From Chloroflexota bacterium (GTDB lineage Bacteria; Chloroflexota; Anaerolineae; Anaerolineales; Villigracilaceae): 5,190 nucleotides of DNA. The stretch lies in the NCBI GenBank assembly GCA_021796315.1, contig JAJYOH010000454.1:1-5190 (forward strand), written 5' to 3'. Below, in pieces: positions 4,701 to 5,190 of this stretch. Position numbers and translations under genes: made by a program. The notes beneath the pieces were generated by a model. The model had not been told where the DNA came from. It searched no databases and saw only the letters and a program-made list of their open reading frames with translations. The first letter of the stretch is position 1, and each line of letters starts with the position of its first letter.

Positions 4701-5084
4701 ATGGACGATAAAATCACTATTATCGAAGGCCCACCGCCGATCTTTGAACAGGTTAACGATGGCTGGGCAATGGGGCTGAACGAAAGCCCGAGCGTACTGA
4801 TTCCCGCATTGACACGCCTGCGTACTTTCAACGGACACGCGCTGGTCGAGCGCTGCCATCGCGCCTGGAACAGCAAGGAACCCATTCATTTGCATTACCG
4901 CAATGATATGGGACTCGAGGAAACTGCGCCCATTCTCGCCGCTCGAAATGTTGAAACGCCTGACGGACATGTTTTGCTTTTGTGGGTTTATCTCGACAGC
5001 GAACATGTCGAGTATGAATTCGATGGCGATGACGACGATGACGAAGGCGCCGACGACGATTTCTTGGATGGACCGGGCGCATAG
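4701..5084 (+). CDS. Hypothetical protein, 127 residues, with acidic C-terminal tail
   Basis: The function is not recognised. The protein is small, soluble and lacks a signal peptide. An N-terminal body (1-104) includes EGPPPIFEQ (9-17), WAMGL (22-26), LRTFNGHALVERCHRAW (40-56), HLHYRND (63-69), APILAARNVETPDGHVLLLWVYL (76-98). The single conserved-looking Cys is C52. From 105 the chain turns into a strongly acidic tail rich in Asp (D108-D123, with five Asp in a row at 110-114), encoded by GAT/GAC runs. Such tails often bind basic proteins or RNA-binding partners or simply keep a protein soluble; nothing here decides. The ATG at 4701 is chosen for its position 8 nt after an extended -10 box; an in-frame GTG at 4683 lies inside that promoter. 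The gene ends in a terminator, so it closes the pyrD transcription region. I recall similar unannotated proteins from Anaerolineae, unverified. Confidence 0.75.
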   Translation: MDDKITIIEGPPPIFEQVNDGWAMGLNESPSVLIPALTRLRTFNGHALVERCHRAWNSKEPIHLHYRNDMGLEETAPILAARNVETPDGHVLLLWVYLDSEHVEYEFDGDDDDDEGADDDFLDGPGA

Positions 5085-5099
5085 CCCGGTCTTTTTTTT
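5071..5099 (+). terminator. Rho-independent terminator overlapping the stop codon
   Basis: GACCGGGC (5071-5078) and GCCCGGTC (5084-5091) form a perfect 8-bp stem with a 5-nt loop, followed by eight Ts (5092-5099). The left arm encodes the last residues of the 127-residue protein, and the TAG stop (5082-5084) lies in the loop and first base of the right arm. This is a strong, compact terminator for the pyrD/hypothetical transcripts. Confidence 0.93.
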
Positions 5100-5101
5100 A
5101 T

Positions 5102-5126
5102 CCTGGCGGCCGCGCCGCCAGGGAGG
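5102..5126 (+). promoter_or_regulatory. GC hairpin touching the crotonase ribosome site
   Basis: CCTGGCGGC (5102-5110) and GCCGCCAGG (5114-5122) form a perfect 9-bp stem with a 3-nt loop. GGGAGGA (5121-5127) is the Shine-Dalgarno for the ATG at 5130, and its first two bases belong to the stem. The stem could partly block ribosome access or protect the 5' end; it has no T-tract, so it is not itself a terminator. Confidence 0.55.
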
Positions 5127-5129
5127 ATT

Positions 5130-5190
5130 ATGACCACGCTTCTTTCCGGAACTGAAAACGGGGTGCTGACCCTGACGCTTAATCGCCCCG
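5130..5190 (+). CDS. Enoyl-CoA hydratase/isomerase (crotonase) family, 5' end only
   Basis: The frame from ATG 5130 runs to the end of the window and gives 20 residues, MTTLLSGTENGVLTLTLNRP. The pattern (E)NGVLTLTLNRP is the hallmark first beta-hairpin of the crotonase superfamily, normally followed by a KxNAL segment that is out of view here. Members hydrate or isomerise acyl-CoA thioesters, mostly in fatty-acid or branched-chain degradation; the exact reaction cannot be told from this fragment. GGGAGGA precedes the ATG at a rather short spacing (3 nt after GGAGG). The gene lies just after a strong terminator, so it should have its own promoter, possibly inside the end of the preceding gene, unless read-through occurs; none was identified. 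Confidence 0.8.
   Translation, partial: MTTLLSGTENGVLTLTLNRP

Noticed and set aside
4460..4885. Minus-strand open frame across the pyrD end and the next gene
   Set aside because: It is antisense to two supported genes and to their promoter, with no ribosome site or protein motif.
1..5190. Novel defence, mobile or biosynthetic gene system
   Set aside because: All large genes are recognisable core-metabolism or small stand-alone families; no nuclease, helicase, transposase, integrase or toxin-antitoxin pair is visible in the window.
1..5190. tRNA, rRNA or riboswitch
   Set aside because: No cloverleaf, rRNA-like conserved block or known aptamer core was recognised on either strand, including before hom and pyrD where a riboswitch or attenuator might be expected.

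Overview
This window looks like a piece of a Chloroflexota chromosome, most likely of the Anaerolineae type. That placement is an inference. It rests on the resemblance of the proteins to sequences I recall from that group (a short homoserine dehydrogenase without an ACT domain, a class 2 PyrD with an NRMGFPS motif, a DUF4442 thioesterase-like protein) and on an extended -10 box placed directly before an ATG without a Shine-Dalgarno. No rRNA, tRNA, phage, insertion-sequence or CRISPR signal is visible.

Layout: (1) Bases 1-246 are the 3' end of a rightward DUF4442 (hotdog/PaaI-like) gene. (2) Bases 259-2144 are a leftward two-gene unit: homoserine dehydrogenase first (1110-2144), then a 280-residue protein made of two DinB/ClbS-like modules (259-1101). 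They are 8 nt apart, and the second gene's ribosome site begins inside the first gene's stop codon. (3) Bases 2145-2557 are a divergent intergenic region of about 0.4 kb with two related imperfect palindromes built on ACGCAAAG/CTTTGCG, a small inverted repeat and a perfect TATAAT box. (4) Bases 2558-3019 encode an unrecognised 153-residue cytosolic protein. (5) Bases 3178-4675 hold a PNPOx-like flavin split-barrel gene followed 4 nt later by class 2 dihydroorotate dehydrogenase (pyrD). (6) Bases 4701-5084 encode a 127-residue unknown protein with an acidic tail, probably from a leaderless mRNA, ending in a textbook terminator whose loop contains the stop codon. (7) From 5130 to the window end is the start of an enoyl-CoA hydratase (crotonase) gene, preceded by a 9-bp GC hairpin that touches its ribosome site.

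The genes are mostly core metabolism: homoserine synthesis for Thr/Met, pyrimidine synthesis, and acyl-CoA chemistry at both ends. They do not form one evident pathway. I found no convincing new multi-gene system. The points most worth a second look are the gap-free 140-residue internal duplication in the DinB-like protein, the paired ACGCAAAG palindromes, and the compact expression signals around 4684-5132.
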